Origin: Rhodococcus sp. UNC23MFCrub1.1
GTDB lineage: Bacteria; Actinomycetota; Actinomycetes; Mycobacteriales; Mycobacteriaceae
Assembly (NCBI RefSeq): GCF_000686025.1
Contig: NZ_JMLQ01000002.1
Location: 558,001-622,000 of the forward strand
Direction: 5' to 3'
Length of the DNA stretch: 64,000 bases
Part shown: in pieces, positions 42,181-52,420 of the stretch
Layout: the number at the start of each line of letters is the position of its first letter
How positions within the stretch are numbered: the stretch's first letter is position 1
Notes under the pieces: generated by a model
What the model was told of the DNA's origin: nothing
What the model saw: only the letters and a program-made list of their open reading frames with translations
Database searches by the model: none
Position numbers and translations under genes: made by a program

Positions 42181-43578
42181 TCAGTTCTGGAGGTTCGCGA
42201 GATGTTCGGGGCGGAGCAGTTCTTCGAGACGTGTCGCTGTCAGGAGGCCGCGTTCGAGCACCAGCTCCGCGACTCCTCGTCCGCTCTCGAGTGCCTCCTT
42301 GGCGATCTCGGTGGCGGCCTGGTATCCGATGTGCGGGTTGAGTGCCGTGACCAGTCCGATGGAGTGTTCGACGCTGTCTCGCAGGTGGGCCTCGTGCGCG
42401 GTGATCCCCACGACGCACTTGTCCGCGAGCGTCCGGCAGGCCGCACCCAGGTGCGTCATGCCGGAGGTGAGCGACTCCATGATGATGGGCTCGAAGGCGT
42501 TGAGCTGCAGCTGACCTGCCTCGGCCGCCATCGTGATGGTGACGTCCTGGCCGATGACCTGGAAGGCCACCTGGTTGAGCACCTCGGGGATGACGGGGTT
42601 GACCTTGCCGGGCATGATCGACGAGCCCGCCTGTACTGCGGGCAGGTCGATCTCGCCGAACCCTGCACGCGGTCCCGAGGAGAGGAGGCGGAGGTCGTTG
42701 CACACCTTCGACAGCTTCACGGCGCACCGCTTGAGTACTCCCGAGAGATGCACGAACTGACCGACGTCCTGCGTGGCCTCGACGAGATCCGTCGCGCTGA
42801 CGAGGGGGAGTGCGGTGATCTCGCGGAGGTGCCGGACCGCTGCCTCGCGGTAGCCGGGGGCGGCGTTGAGTCCGGTACCGATCGCGGTGGCGCCGATGTT
42901 GATCTCGTGCACCAACAGTGACGCCTCCTCGAGGCGGGCGCGGTCCTCGTCGATCATGACGGCGAACGTGCCGAACTCCTGGCCCAGTGTCATCGGCACG
43001 GCGTCCTGCAACTGGGTCCTGCCCATCTTGACGATGGCGCGGAACTCCTCTGCCTTCGCGCGGAAGGCGTCCTGCAGGATGCGCATCGACTCGGACAGGT
43101 CGGCCACCGCGAGGATCGTCGCGATGTTGCAGGCGGTGGGGTAGACGTCGTTGGTCGACTGGCCGAGGTTGACGTGCTCGTTGGGGTGCAGGTGCGCGTA
43201 CTCGCCGGGACGGTGGCCGAGCAGCACCAGCGCGCGGTTGGCGATGACCTCGTTGGCGTTCATGTTGGTCGACGTGCCGGCGCCGCCCTGGATCACGTCG
43301 ACGACGAACTGGTCGTGCCACCGGCCGTCCAGGATCTCGCGGGCGGCCTGCAGGATCGCGTCGCCGCGCACCTCGTCGAGAAGACCCAGTTCGATGTTGG
43401 CCGCCGCGGCCGCGTACTTCACGGCGGCGAGCGCGCGGATCAGCTTGGTGTTCGACGAGATCGGTCGTCCGGTGATGGGGAAGTTCTCGGTGGCGCGCAG
43501 AGTGTGGATGCCCCACAGCACGTCGGCGGGCACCTCGCGCTCTCCCAGCAGGTCGTGCTCGGTACGGGTGGCGGCCAC
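42181..43578 (-). CDS. aspA: Aspartate ammonia-lyase (aspartase)
   Basis: The product has 465 residues. The fumarase/aspartase signature [11 protein letters not shown] lies near residue 317-327, and [15 protein letters not shown] and [17 protein letters not shown] complete the active site. It converts aspartate to fumarate and ammonia. A fumarase C is the alternative, but the QLQDAVP segment and the asparaginase/permease operon support aspartase. A 7-bp dyad sits just upstream of the start. Confidence 0.92.
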   Translation of the reverse strand: MAATRTEHDLLGEREVPADVLWGIHTLRATENFPITGRPISSNTKLIRALAAVKYAAAAANIELGLLDEVRGDAILQAAREILDGRWHDQFVVDVIQGGAGTSTNMNANEVIANRALVLLGHRPGEYAHLHPNEHVNLGQSTNDVYPTACNIATILAVADLSESMRILQDAFRAKAEEFRAIVKMGRTQLQDAVPMTLGQEFGTFAVMIDEDRARLEEASLLVHEINIGATAIGTGLNAAPGYREAAVRHLREITALPLVSATDLVEATQDVGQFVHLSGVLKRCAVKLSKVCNDLRLLSSGPRAGFGEIDLPAVQAGSSIMPGKVNPVIPEVLNQVAFQVIGQDVTITMAAEAGQLQLNAFEPIIMESLTSGMTHLGAACRTLADKCVVGITAHEAHLRDSVEHSIGLVTALNPHIGYQAATEIAKEALESGRGVAELVLERGLLTATRLEELLRPEHLANLQN

Positions 43579-43596
43579 GGCGTTCTCCTTCGCTTG

Positions 43597-43615
43597 CTGT
43601 CAGGCTGTCTGACAG
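43597..43615. promoter_or_regulatory. Inverted repeat upstream of aspA
   Basis: CTGTCAG-n5-CTGACAG has perfect 7-bp arms and lies 19 bases before the aspA start in the 157-base gap shared with recC. The TGTCAG/CTGACA type resembles GntR/FadR-class operators, but no such regulator gene is adjacent. Control of the aspA-ansP-ansA operon is the likely role. Confidence 0.5.
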
Positions 43616-43735
43616 GTTGAGTGTGAACCACGGCACAGTGGATGTCAACGGTGATCTGTCGGAGCCGGGCGCTACGGTCGGGTCGACACCGGACCTCACG
43701 GTCGGTGGGACACCACGACGTTCCAGGAGGGCCAC

Positions 43736-46700
43736 GTGCTCGAGCTCCACCGCGCCGAACGCGCGAGCACGTTGGCCACCGGTCTCGCGACGCTGCTCGC
43801 CGAGCCCCTCGCGGACGCCTTCGCCGCAGACGTCGTCGCGGTCCCGGCGAAGGGCGTGGAGCGGTGGCTCCGACAACGGCTCTCCCTCTCGTTGGGGGCG
43901 GCAGGAGTGTCGGACGGCATCGCGGCGAACATCGACTTCCCGTCGCCCGGCCGCCTGGTCGACGACGTCCTGGCCGTGGTGACGGGCGTGGACGCCGACT
44001 CGGATCCGTGGGCCGCGGGCCCGTTGCTGTGGACTGTCCTACGCGTGATCGACGAGTGTTCGACCGAACCCTGGTGCTCGGTTCTCTCCCGGAGCATCGG
44101 CGGTGCGGCGGCGGCGCCCGACGATCACCGCCGTGGTCGACGCTGGTCCACCGCGTCCCACGTGTCCGGGCTCTTCCGTTCGTATGCTGCACAACGGCCC
44201 TCGATGATCGTCGACTGGGCGGCCGGTGCCGACACGGACGGCGCCGGTGCCCCGCTCGCGCCGGATCTCCTGTGGCAGGCGGAGCTGTGGCGCCGGGTGC
44301 GGGAGCGCATCGGAGTGCCCGGCCCCGCGGAGAAACTGGACCCGGTCTGCGACGCCCTCGCCGAGGACGGGTCGATGCTCGATCTTCCGTCGCGCCTGTC
44401 CCTGTTCGGGGCGACCCGTCTCACCACCCTGCAGCGACGCGTGCTGCGGGCGGTGGCCGATCACCGCGACGTCCATCTGTGGCTGCCACACCCCAGCCCG
44501 GTCTCGTGGGCTGCGACGTCCCGGCGTGCGGGCGCCGGGTCGGTGCGGCGTGTCGACGCGCCGCCGGTGTCGACGGCGGGTCATCCCCTGCTGGTGAGCC
44601 TCGGCCGCGACGTGCGCGAGTTGCAACCGCTTCTCGAACCGACGGCCGATGCGGACCGCCATCTCCCCGATCCGGAGCGGTCCGACGCGCGACGTGTCGA
44701 GGCGTCGACGACGGTCCTGAGGCGGATGCAGAACGACATCGTGGCCGACCGCGCCCCGGCCGCGCCCGACGTCCCGGGGATGGACGACAGCGTGCAGATC
44801 CACGCCTGCCACGGCCCCGCCCGGCAGGTCGACGTGCTGCGCGACACCTTGCTGCACCTCTTCCAGGACGATCCGACGCTCGAACCGCGCGACGTCCTGA
44901 TCATGTGCCCGGACGTGGACACCTTCGCTCCGCTCGTGCGAGCGGCCTTCGGGAACGAGGGCGCGGTGGGCGATCCCTCGGCGCACCCGGCGCACGGACT
45001 CCGCGTGCGGCTGGCGGATCGGGGGCTCCGGCGCACCAATCCCGTGCTCGACGTGATCGCGGCGATGATCGAGATGGCAGGGGACCGCGTCACCGCGTCG
45101 CAGATGCTCGATCTCGCTGCGTCCGAGGCTGTGCGGACCCGGTTCCGCTTCTCCGACGACGATCTCGAACGGCTCGCCGAGTGGACACGGGTGTCCGGTG
45201 CGCGTTGGGGCATCGACTCTGTGCAGCGAGAGTTGTTCGGTCTGGGCGACTTTCGTCAGAACACGTTCACCGCGGCCATGGACCGACTGCTGCTCGGCGC
45301 CGCTGCCGACGAGACCACGGGGGACTGGCTGGGCCTGGCTCTTCCCGTAGACGACGTCGACGGGAACGACATCGATCTCGCCGGTCGGTACGCAGAACTG
45401 GTCGACCGGGTCTCTGTCGTGTTGCGCGGTATGCGGGGCGAGCATCCGGTCCGGACGTGGCGCGCGAGCCTGATCCGAGCGATCGACCTGCTCACCGAGG
45501 TCGGGCCGGCAGACGTCCGACATCGGGTCGACGCGCTGCGGGAACTGTCCGCCGCGCTGGAACACGGTGACGACATCTCCCTGCAGCTCGCCGACATCCG
45601 GTCGATGTTGCGCGATCGCCTGGCCGGGCGCCCGACGCGATCGAACTTCCGCACCGGAGAACTGACGGTGTGCACCATGGTCCCGATGCGGTCGGTGCCG
45701 CACCGGGTGGTGGTGTTGCTCGGGCTCGACGACGACGTCTTCCCGCGCGCCGGCCACCTCGACGGCGACGACGTCCTCGCACGCGGTGCGCTGATCGGCG
45801 AGCGTGACATCCGCAGCGAGGACCGTCAGCTGCTGCTCGACGCCCTCATGTCGGCCGGCGAGAAACTGGTTCTCTTCCACACCGGGGCGAATCCGGTGTC
45901 GGGTGCCCACGAACCTCCCGCCATCCCGTTGTCCGAGGTCATCGAGGTCGTGGCGGCCACGGCGGGGGTCGAGAACAACCGCGCGGTCACGCGGCACCCG
46001 CTGCAGCCGTTCGATCCGTCGATCTTCGACGGCAGCGCTCCCGCCGGGTTCGACAGTGCCGCGCTCGCGGGCGCGGTGGCGGCGAGCGCTCCCTTCGTGC
46101 CGCGGCAGCCGTTCCTCGATGGTCCGCTTCCAGCGCGAGACTCCGCGGACGTGGCGTTGGCGGAGCTGGTGGCGTTCGTGCAGAGCCCCGTCACCGCGTT
46201 CGTGCGGCAGCGACTGAAGGTGGGTCTGTCGGGGCGGGACGACGACGTCGTCGACGCCCTCGCCGTGGAGCTGGACGCGCTGTCGGCCTGGGACATCGGA
46301 GAGCGCATGCTGTCGGCGCTCCTGACCGGTGTGGAACTGGCCGACTTCCGGGCCGCGGAGTGGCGCCGCGGAACGCTGCCGCCCTTCGCGCAGGGTGCGC
46401 GCCTGCTCGAGCAGATCGAGAACGACGTGGTGCCCATCGCCGACGCGGCGGCCGAGATCCACGTCGGGCCGCCGGAGAGTGTGGACGTCGTCGTGGATCT
46501 GAACGGGGGGCGGCGGCTCACGGGCACCGTTCCCGGGGTGCACGGCACCACCGTGGCGCGCACGTCCTATTCGAGGATGGCCCCGAAGCGGCGACTGGAG
46601 GCCTGGATCCACCTGCTGGCGGTCGCGGCGCAGAGTGGCTCGGACGGGTGGACGGCGGTCACCACCGCGCGGGGTCGGTCCTCACGGCCCGTGTCGCGGT

Positions 46701-47071
46701 CGACCCTCACGACACCCGAGGACGCCCGCGCGGTTCTGGCAGAGCTGGCGGACCTGCGCGACCGCGGTCTGCGCGAGCCACTGCCCCTGGCGCTGAAGTC
46801 CGGGGAGGCATACGCCGCCAGAGTCGTTCGGGGAAGCAGCGAGGAGATGGCCCTCGCGGCGGCAGCTCAGCAGTTCTCGGATCGGTTCGGCGACGTCACG
46901 GAGCCGGCGGTACTTCTGGTGCACGGAAGCGGAGTCGACTTCGGGCAGTGGACAGCGATTCCTCCGGCCGCCGACGAGGCGAAGTGGTCGGCCGACGGCA
47001 CGCGCTTCGGTGTGCTCGCGCGACGAGTGTGGCAGCCGTTGCTCACCCACGAGAGCATGGAGCAGCGATGA
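43736..47071 (+). CDS. recC: Exodeoxyribonuclease V gamma subunit
   Basis: The product has 1111 residues, the usual RecC length. The N-terminal helicase-like half contains ERWLRQRLSLSLG and VSGLFRSYAAQRPSM. The VDVLRDTLLHLFQDDPTLEPRDVLIMCPD segment and the later TVCTMVPMRSVPHRVVVLLGLDDDVFPR are characteristic of RecC. The second half holds the inactive nuclease-like fold that scans for Chi. The GTG follows a near-consensus CAGGAGGG site. In mycobacteria RecBCD acts mainly in single-strand annealing repair, with AdnAB doing resection. The last four residues are repeated in a mini-ORF before recB. Confidence 0.93.
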   Translation: MLELHRAERASTLATGLATLLAEPLADAFAADVVAVPAKGVERWLRQRLSLSLGAAGVSDGIAANIDFPSPGRLVDDVLAVVTGVDADSDPWAAGPLLWTVLRVIDECSTEPWCSVLSRSIGGAAAAPDDHRRGRRWSTASHVSGLFRSYAAQRPSMIVDWAAGADTDGAGAPLAPDLLWQAELWRRVRERIGVPGPAEKLDPVCDALAEDGSMLDLPSRLSLFGATRLTTLQRRVLRAVADHRDVHLWLPHPSPVSWAATSRRAGAGSVRRVDAPPVSTAGHPLLVSLGRDVRELQPLLEPTADADRHLPDPERSDARRVEASTTVLRRMQNDIVADRAPAAPDVPGMDDSVQIHACHGPARQVDVLRDTLLHLFQDDPTLEPRDVLIMCPDVDTFAPLVRAAFGNEGAVGDPSAHPAHGLRVRLADRGLRRTNPVLDVIAAMIEMAGDRVTASQMLDLAASEAVRTRFRFSDDDLERLAEWTRVSGARWGIDSVQRELFGLGDFRQNTFTAAMDRLLLGAAADETTGDWLGLALPVDDVDGNDIDLAGRYAELVDRVSVVLRGMRGEHPVRTWRASLIRAIDLLTEVGPADVRHRVDALRELSAALEHGDDISLQLADIRSMLRDRLAGRPTRSNFRTGELTVCTMVPMRSVPHRVVVLLGLDDDVFPRAGHLDGDDVLARGALIGERDIRSEDRQLLLDALMSAGEKLVLFHTGANPVSGAHEPPAIPLSEVIEVVAATAGVENNRAVTRHPLQPFDPSIFDGSAPAGFDSAALAGAVAASAPFVPRQPFLDGPLPARDSADVALAELVAFVQSPVTAFVRQRLKVGLSGRDDDVVDALAVELDALSAWDIGERMLSALLTGVELADFRAAEWRRGTLPPFAQGARLLEQIENDVVPIADAAAEIHVGPPESVDVVVDLNGGRRLTGTVPGVHGTTVARTSYSRMAPKRRLEAWIHLLAVAAQSGSDGWTAVTTARGRSSRPVSRSTLTTPEDARAVLAELADLRDRGLREPLPLALKSGEAYAARVVRGSSEEMALAAAAQQFSDRFGDVTEPAVLLVHGSGVDFGQWTAIPPAADEAKWSADGTRFGVLARRVWQPLLTHESMEQR

Positions 47072-47102
47072 GCGCTCCCGAAGGTATGGAGCAGCGATGA
47101 GC
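47057..47102 (+). repeat. 17-bp direct repeat at the recC/recB junction
   Basis: ATGGAGCAGCGATGAGC occurs at 47057-47073 and again at 47086-47102, offset 29 bases. Each copy contains a GGAG ribosome-like site and an ATGA stop-start overlap. The offset is not a multiple of three, so the second copy does not simply extend recC; it creates the 10-codon ORF at 47068-47100. Confidence 0.9.
47068..47100 (+). CDS. 10-codon mini-ORF linking recC and recB
   Basis: It encodes MSAPEGMEQR. Its ATG overlaps the recC stop (ATGA, 47068-47071) and its stop overlaps the recB ATG (ATGA, 47097-47100), so ribosomes could pass recC, mini-ORF and recB by two re-initiations. Its last four residues equal those of RecC. 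It probably arose from the partial duplication and may have no function as a peptide; a role in setting the RecB:RecC ratio is possible. Confidence 0.45.
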   Translation: MSAPEGMEQR

Positions 47103-50100
47103 ACGTTCGATCTGACCGGGCCGCTCCCGCTGGGCACTACCGTGCTCGAGGCGAGCGCCGGCACGGGCAAGACCTACGCCATCGTGGGCCTCGCCGCCCG
47201 CTACGTCGCCGAGGGCGTCACCGACATCGCGGGCGTACTGCTGGTGACGTTCAGCAAGGGCGCGACGCGCGAGCTTCGCGAACGCACGCGTGCACGCTTC
47301 GCCGAGGTCGCGGCCGCCCTGGCGGATCCGTCGGCGGCCCGTACGGGCGGTGACGAGCTGATCGCACTGCTCGCCGACGTCGACGACGACGAGGTGGTGC
47401 TGCGGCGCACTCGGCTGCTGACGGCGCTGTCGGAGTTCGACGCCGGGACGATCGCCACGACGCACAGCTTCTGCCAACGCATGCTCGACGGACTCGGGAT
47501 CGCGGGCGAGCGGGAACCGGACGCGACCTTCGTCGAGTCCGTGGACGATCTCGTCGACGACGTGGTCGACGACCTGTATCTGCGTCGCTACAGCGCAGAG
47601 GTCGGTTCGCCGCCCCTGACCGTCGCGCAGGCGCGCACGGTGGCCCGGGCCGCGGTCTCGGACCGGCGGGCCGTGCTCAGTCCGGACGCTCCCGACGACA
47701 CGGCGGCCGGTCAGCGGGTCGCGGTGGCCCGCGAGGCGCGGGAGGAGACCGAGCGCCGGAAGCGGAGGCTCGGCGTCCGTGATTTCGACGACCTCCTCGA
47801 ACTCCTGCACGGCGTGCTGTCGGACGAGACGCACGGCCCGGCCGCGTGCGCGCGTGTCCGCGAGAAGTTCACGGTGGTGCTCGTCGACGAGTTCCAGGAC
47901 ACCGACCCGCTGCAGTGGTCCATCCTGCGGAGGGCGTTCCACGGGCACTGCACCCTGGTTCTCGTCGGTGATCCCAAGCAGGCCATCTATGCGTTCCGCG
48001 GCGCCGAGGTGCTCAGCTACCTCGACGCGGTCGCGGTGGCGGACCGGCATCTGGCACTCACCACCAACTGGCGGAGCGACGCGGCCGTGATCGGCTCGCT
48101 CGCGCACCTGTACGAGGGTGCCGCACTGGGACATCCCGACATCGTCGTCACTCCGGTGACGGCATCGCACCGGGAACCTCGGCTGCTGGCCGCCACGACG
48201 CGGGACCCGCTGCCTCCAGTGCGCCTGCGCGTGTTCGGTCGAACGGGCTCCGGTCCGCTGAACAACAAGGGCCTCCCGGCCACCGAGAAGGTCCGACTGC
48301 GTATCGCCGACGACGTCGCGCAGGACATCGTCGCGCTTCTCGACGGCGACGCGATGCTGACGGTCGACGGCGCGTCGCCGCGGCCTGTCGCTCCCGGAGA
48401 CATCGCCGTGCTCGTCCGGTCGGGCAGACAGGCCGAGCAGGTGCGGTCCGCTCTCGAGCGCGCCGGCGTGCCGTCCGTGCTGTACGGCGGCTCGTCGGTG
48501 TTCGCCACCGAGTCCGCGGCGCACTGGCTGCTGCTCCTGCAGGCACTGGAGCAACCGCACCGTGCCGACGTCGTGCGGCGCGCCGCGCTCACACCGTTGC
48601 TCGGATGGTCTGCTCGCAGCCTCGACGAGGGTGGCGACGCCGCGACCTCCGCACTGAGTGCGCGCTGCCGCGAGTGGTCCGCGCTCGTCACGGGGGTGGG
48701 CTTCGCGGCGATGGTCGAGAATCTCACCGGATCCACCGAGCTCCAGAAACGTCTGCTGGCAACCGAATCCGGTGAACGCGATCTGACGGACCTGCGGCAC
48801 GTCGCGCAACTCGTCCAGCGCGAGTCGCTCGAGGGCGGACACGGGGTGACCTCGTTGACCCGCTGGCTGGCCGACCGGATCCAGGACCCCACGAGCGGCG
48901 CTGTGGCCGACCGCAGCCGACGGCTCGACAGCGATGCCGAGGCCGTGCAGGTGGCCACGGTGCACGCGATGAAGGGGTTGGAGTTCCCGATCGTGTACGT
49001 CCCGTTCGCGTGGGGTGCCGCCGGATCGTTCGATCCGGACACCCTGCTCTTCCACGATGACGAGGGTGCGCGTGTGCGCGACGTCGGTGGGTCCTCCACT
49101 CCGGGGTACCGCGAACGCAAGCAGCGCCACGACGAGGAGGCGGCGGGCGAGGAGATGCGCCTCCTCTACGTCGCCCTGACCCGCGCGCAGTGCCGTCTGG
49201 TGCTGTGGTGGGCACCGACGGCGATCACGGCGGCGTCCCCGTTGCATCGACTGCTCTTCGGCAGAGTGCCCGGCATCGCGGAACCGGAGTCGACGGTGCG
49301 CCTGCAGGACGATGCCTCCGCGGCGACGACCCTGCAGTCGCGCTGCGGCAGCGCGATCGTCGTCGAGGCGGTGCAGGACGTGACGGTGGTGGCCCGGCCC
49401 GCGCGGACGTCCGAGAGAAGCGGTGGCGCACTGGCCGTCGCGCACTTCGACCGGAGGCTGGACACCGCGTGGCGGCGAACGTCCTACTCTGCGCTGACCG
49501 CGGGCGCGCACGATCAGCCGGTCGAGGTCGTCGAGTCCGAGGACCCGATACTCGGCGACGAACCGGTGGAGGACCCGTTCGCGGCAGGTGTGGGCGCGGG
49601 GGCCCCCTCGCTCATGAACGGTCTGCCCGCGGGAGCCGCGTTCGGCACCCTGGTGCACGAGATTCTCGAGTACGTCGACACCTCCGTCGACGATCTGCCT
49701 GCAGAGGTGCAGCGCCGGTGTGTCGAGGCCGTCTCGGCACACGGTGCCGACATCGACGCGGATCATCTCTCTCGAGCGCTGACGGCCGTCCTGCGCACGC
49801 CCCTGGACTTCGGCGCGGCGGGCACCGGCACGCTCGCCGAGGTCCACCCGTCGAACAGGCTCGCCGAGATGGACTTCGAGATCCCGTTGTCGGGCGGTGA
49901 CCACGCCGCGACGGCGCACGTGACCGTGCACGCCGTCGCCGATCTCGTGGCGCACCACCTCGCTTCGGACGACGTGCTCGCGGCCTATCCGCAGCGGATG
50001 CGCCGACTCGACGACCGGACGCTCCGGGGCTACCTCACCGGCAGTGTCGACACGGTCCTGCGTGTCGGGTCGTCCGACGATTCCCGCTACGTGGTGGTGG

Positions 50101-50411
50101 ACTACAAGACCAATCGCATCAGAAGTGGCGACCTCACCGTCGACGACTTCACGGTCGAGGACATGGCCGGCGAGATGATGGAGTCGCACTATCCGCTGCA
50201 GGCACTGCTCTATTCCGTTGCGCTGCATCGCTATCTGCGGTGGCGTCGACCGGGATACGACCCCCGGGTACACCTCGGAGGAGTGCAGTACCATTTCGTC
50301 CGAGGCATGATCGGCCCGGACACTCCGCCCGGGCGCGGGGTCTTCTCCTGGGCGCCGTCCCCCGATCTCGTGACGGCGCTGTCCGATCTGCTCGCAGGAG
50401 TCCGGTCGTGA
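47097..50411 (+). CDS. recB: Exodeoxyribonuclease V beta subunit (helicase-nuclease)
   Basis: The product has 1104 residues. A UvrD-type superfamily 1 helicase has Walker A ASAGTGKT (19-26), VLVDEFQDTD as Walker B, and VHAMKGLEFPIVYVP as a late helicase motif. The C-terminal RecB nuclease carries the VVVDYKTNRI catalytic segment (Asp-x-Lys). RecB is the 3'-5' motor and the nuclease of the complex. The ATG at 47097 follows GGAG. Its stop overlaps the recD start (GTGA), so all three subunits are translationally coupled. Confidence 0.95.
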   Translation: MSTFDLTGPLPLGTTVLEASAGTGKTYAIVGLAARYVAEGVTDIAGVLLVTFSKGATRELRERTRARFAEVAAALADPSAARTGGDELIALLADVDDDEVVLRRTRLLTALSEFDAGTIATTHSFCQRMLDGLGIAGEREPDATFVESVDDLVDDVVDDLYLRRYSAEVGSPPLTVAQARTVARAAVSDRRAVLSPDAPDDTAAGQRVAVAREAREETERRKRRLGVRDFDDLLELLHGVLSDETHGPAACARVREKFTVVLVDEFQDTDPLQWSILRRAFHGHCTLVLVGDPKQAIYAFRGAEVLSYLDAVAVADRHLALTTNWRSDAAVIGSLAHLYEGAALGHPDIVVTPVTASHREPRLLAATTRDPLPPVRLRVFGRTGSGPLNNKGLPATEKVRLRIADDVAQDIVALLDGDAMLTVDGASPRPVAPGDIAVLVRSGRQAEQVRSALERAGVPSVLYGGSSVFATESAAHWLLLLQALEQPHRADVVRRAALTPLLGWSARSLDEGGDAATSALSARCREWSALVTGVGFAAMVENLTGSTELQKRLLATESGERDLTDLRHVAQLVQRESLEGGHGVTSLTRWLADRIQDPTSGAVADRSRRLDSDAEAVQVATVHAMKGLEFPIVYVPFAWGAAGSFDPDTLLFHDDEGARVRDVGGSSTPGYRERKQRHDEEAAGEEMRLLYVALTRAQCRLVLWWAPTAITAASPLHRLLFGRVPGIAEPESTVRLQDDASAATTLQSRCGSAIVVEAVQDVTVVARPARTSERSGGALAVAHFDRRLDTAWRRTSYSALTAGAHDQPVEVVESEDPILGDEPVEDPFAAGVGAGAPSLMNGLPAGAAFGTLVHEILEYVDTSVDDLPAEVQRRCVEAVSAHGADIDADHLSRALTAVLRTPLDFGAAGTGTLAEVHPSNRLAEMDFEIPLSGGDHAATAHVTVHAVADLVAHHLASDDVLAAYPQRMRRLDDRTLRGYLTGSVDTVLRVGSSDDSRYVVVDYKTNRIRSGDLTVDDFTVEDMAGEMMESHYPLQALLYSVALHRYLRWRRPGYDPRVHLGGVQYHFVRGMIGPDTPPGRGVFSWAPSPDLVTALSDLLAGVRS

Positions 50412-52285
50412 CCGCGGTGTACCCGGGCGCTGTCGCGCAGCGCGGCAAGGGAGTGCTGCGCGCGTTCAACGACGTCGGCGTCCTCACCGCGGCCGACGTG
50501 CACGTCGCCCTCCGACTCGGCGCGCTCGGCGGGGAACGGGACGAACTGGCGCTGTTCGCCGTGGCACTCGCCGTGCGCGCGGTGCGCGTCGGGTCGGTGT
50601 GCCTGGACCTGACCCGCCTGCGCGACGTCACGGCCGACGACGGTGTCGACACGGACGCTCTGCCGTGGCCGGACGACGCGGCGGTCGTGGCCGCCCTCCG
50701 GGCGAGCCCACTCGTCCTGGGCGGGGAGAGCGGTCCGCTGCGACCGGTGCTCGTGGTGGACACCGCGGACGGCCCGTTGCTCTACCTGCAGCGGTACTAC
50801 CTGCAGGAGAAGGTGATCCGGGACGTGCTGGCGGCGCGCGCACTCGACGCGCCGGCCGTCGACGTGGAGGCGGTGCGGCAGGGACTGGCCACCTACTTCC
50901 CGAGCACCGAGGTGCCCGACAGGCAGCGCATCGCGGCGGCACTCGCGGTGACCGGGTGGACCACCGTCATCGCGGGCGGCCCCGGAACGGGCAAGACGCA
51001 CACGGTCGCGCGCATTCTCGCTCTGCTCACCGCCGTGCACGGCCCCGGTCTACGGATCGGGCTCGCCGCGCCGACCGGGAAAGCGGCTGCGCGACTGCAG
51101 GAGTCGGTGGCCGAGCAGGCACCGGAACTCGGACTGCGAGACGACATCCCGGCGATGACGGTGCATCGGCTGCTGGGCTGGCAGCCCGGCAGCCGCAGTC
51201 GGTTCCGCCACGACGCACACAACAGGCTCCCATACGACGTGGTCGTCGTCGACGAGACGTCCATGGTGTCGTCCACGCTGATGAGCCGACTCATGGAGGC
51301 GGTCCGCGCCGACACCAGGCTCGTACTGGTCGGCGATCCCGACCAGCTGACCTCGGTGGACGCGGGCGCGGTGTTGGCCGATCTGGTCGCGCGGCCGGTG
51401 ACGGCGGCGTTGCCGGAGGTGGTCACCGCCCTGGTGGGCGCCGACCTCGGGTCCGTCCCGGCGGCGGGGGACTCGTCGGAGAAGAGTCTCTCGACGGGCG
51501 AGGTGCGCCGACTCGCCGCGGGAACCGTGCGACTGAGCCGCGGGCGTCGGTTCGGCGGTGTCATCGCCGATCTCGCCGTCGCTGTGCGTGACGGCGACGA
51601 GGACGAGGTGGTGCGCCTGCTGAACTCGGGCGATCCCGCCCTCGAGTTCGGTCCGCGGTCCGACGTGTCGTCGCTCGAACGCGATGTGGTCTCGACCGCC
51701 CGGGCCGTGACCGCGGCCGCCGCGTCCGGTGATGCGGCCGCGGCCCTCGCCGCTCTCGAGCGGCACCGCCTGTTGTGCGCGCACCGTGAGGGCCCCTCCG
51801 GTGTGGATCACTGGGCACGGTGGGCGATGGACCGCGTGGGCGCCGACACCTCGACCTTCCTCGACGCCGCACAGTGGTATCTCGGGCAACCGCTCCTGGT
51901 GACGACGAACGACCACGACAACCGTATCTACAACGGCGACACCGGCGTGGTCGTCGACGACGGACACGGCGGCGTGGTCGCCGCGTTCGCGCGCGGGTCG
52001 ACTCCGTTCCTCGTTCATCCCAGCAGGCTGTCGGCCGTGCAGACGGTGTACGCCATGACGATTCACCGCAGTCAGGGAAGCCAGTACGACACCGTCTCGG
52101 TGGTCATCCCGGACGAAACGTCGTCGCTGTTGACGAGGGAACTGCTGTACACGGCCATCACGCGCGCCCGCCGCACCGTGCGCATCATCGGCAGCGAGGA
52201 GTCGGTGCGCGCCGGTGTCCGTCGCCGGGTGCTGCGGGCCAGCGGACTACGTCGCGACTCGCCGGTGCCCTTCGGTCACTCCTGA
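50408..52285 (+). CDS. recD: Exodeoxyribonuclease V alpha subunit (5'-3' helicase)
   Basis: The product has 625 residues from a GTG that overlaps the recB stop. Superfamily 1B helicase motifs are present: Walker A GGPGTGKT (190-197), VVVVDETSMV, LVGDPDQLTSVDAGAVLADL, and the C-terminal TIHRSQGSQYDTV and LLYTAITRARRTV. A long N-terminal domain (1-150) matches RecD and not RecD2, whose N-terminal part differs. It is the fast 5'-3' motor of RecBCD. Confidence 0.95.
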   Translation: MTAVYPGAVAQRGKGVLRAFNDVGVLTAADVHVALRLGALGGERDELALFAVALAVRAVRVGSVCLDLTRLRDVTADDGVDTDALPWPDDAAVVAALRASPLVLGGESGPLRPVLVVDTADGPLLYLQRYYLQEKVIRDVLAARALDAPAVDVEAVRQGLATYFPSTEVPDRQRIAAALAVTGWTTVIAGGPGTGKTHTVARILALLTAVHGPGLRIGLAAPTGKAAARLQESVAEQAPELGLRDDIPAMTVHRLLGWQPGSRSRFRHDAHNRLPYDVVVVDETSMVSSTLMSRLMEAVRADTRLVLVGDPDQLTSVDAGAVLADLVARPVTAALPEVVTALVGADLGSVPAAGDSSEKSLSTGEVRRLAAGTVRLSRGRRFGGVIADLAVAVRDGDEDEVVRLLNSGDPALEFGPRSDVSSLERDVVSTARAVTAAAASGDAAAALAALERHRLLCAHREGPSGVDHWARWAMDRVGADTSTFLDAAQWYLGQPLLVTTNDHDNRIYNGDTGVVVDDGHGGVVAAFARGSTPFLVHPSRLSAVQTVYAMTIHRSQGSQYDTVSVVIPDETSSLLTRELLYTAITRARRTVRIIGSEESVRAGVRRRVLRASGLRRDSPVPFGHS

Positions 52286-52354
52286 TCCACCGCGCGCGCG
52301 GCGTCTCGTGGCAGTCGGTTGTCCGAGCACTGCCCGCATGTCGTGCGTGTGCGC

Positions 52355-52360
52355 TATATT
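52355..52360 (+). promoter_or_regulatory. Possible -10 element for the envelope gene pair
   Basis: TATATT lies in the 135-base gap after recD and stands out against the GC-rich background. No clear -35 sits 16-18 bases upstream. Transcription starting here would give a leader of about 50 bases before the 22-codon ORF at 52421. Confidence 0.35.
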
Positions 52361-52420
52361 CTCCTCGACTGCGGTCGGGGGGACCGTTACAGGCGGTGAA
52401 AACAGGACGGGGGACAGGGT

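Noticed and set aside
44039..46612. An 857-codon open frame on the minus strand opposite recC
   Set aside because: Same cause; composition is not protein-like and RecC on the plus strand is convincing.
47043..50294. A 1083-codon open frame on the minus strand opposite recB
   Set aside because: It is a product of strong GC bias at third positions; its translation is rich in Arg, Val, Asp and His with no domain, while the plus frame has all RecB motifs.
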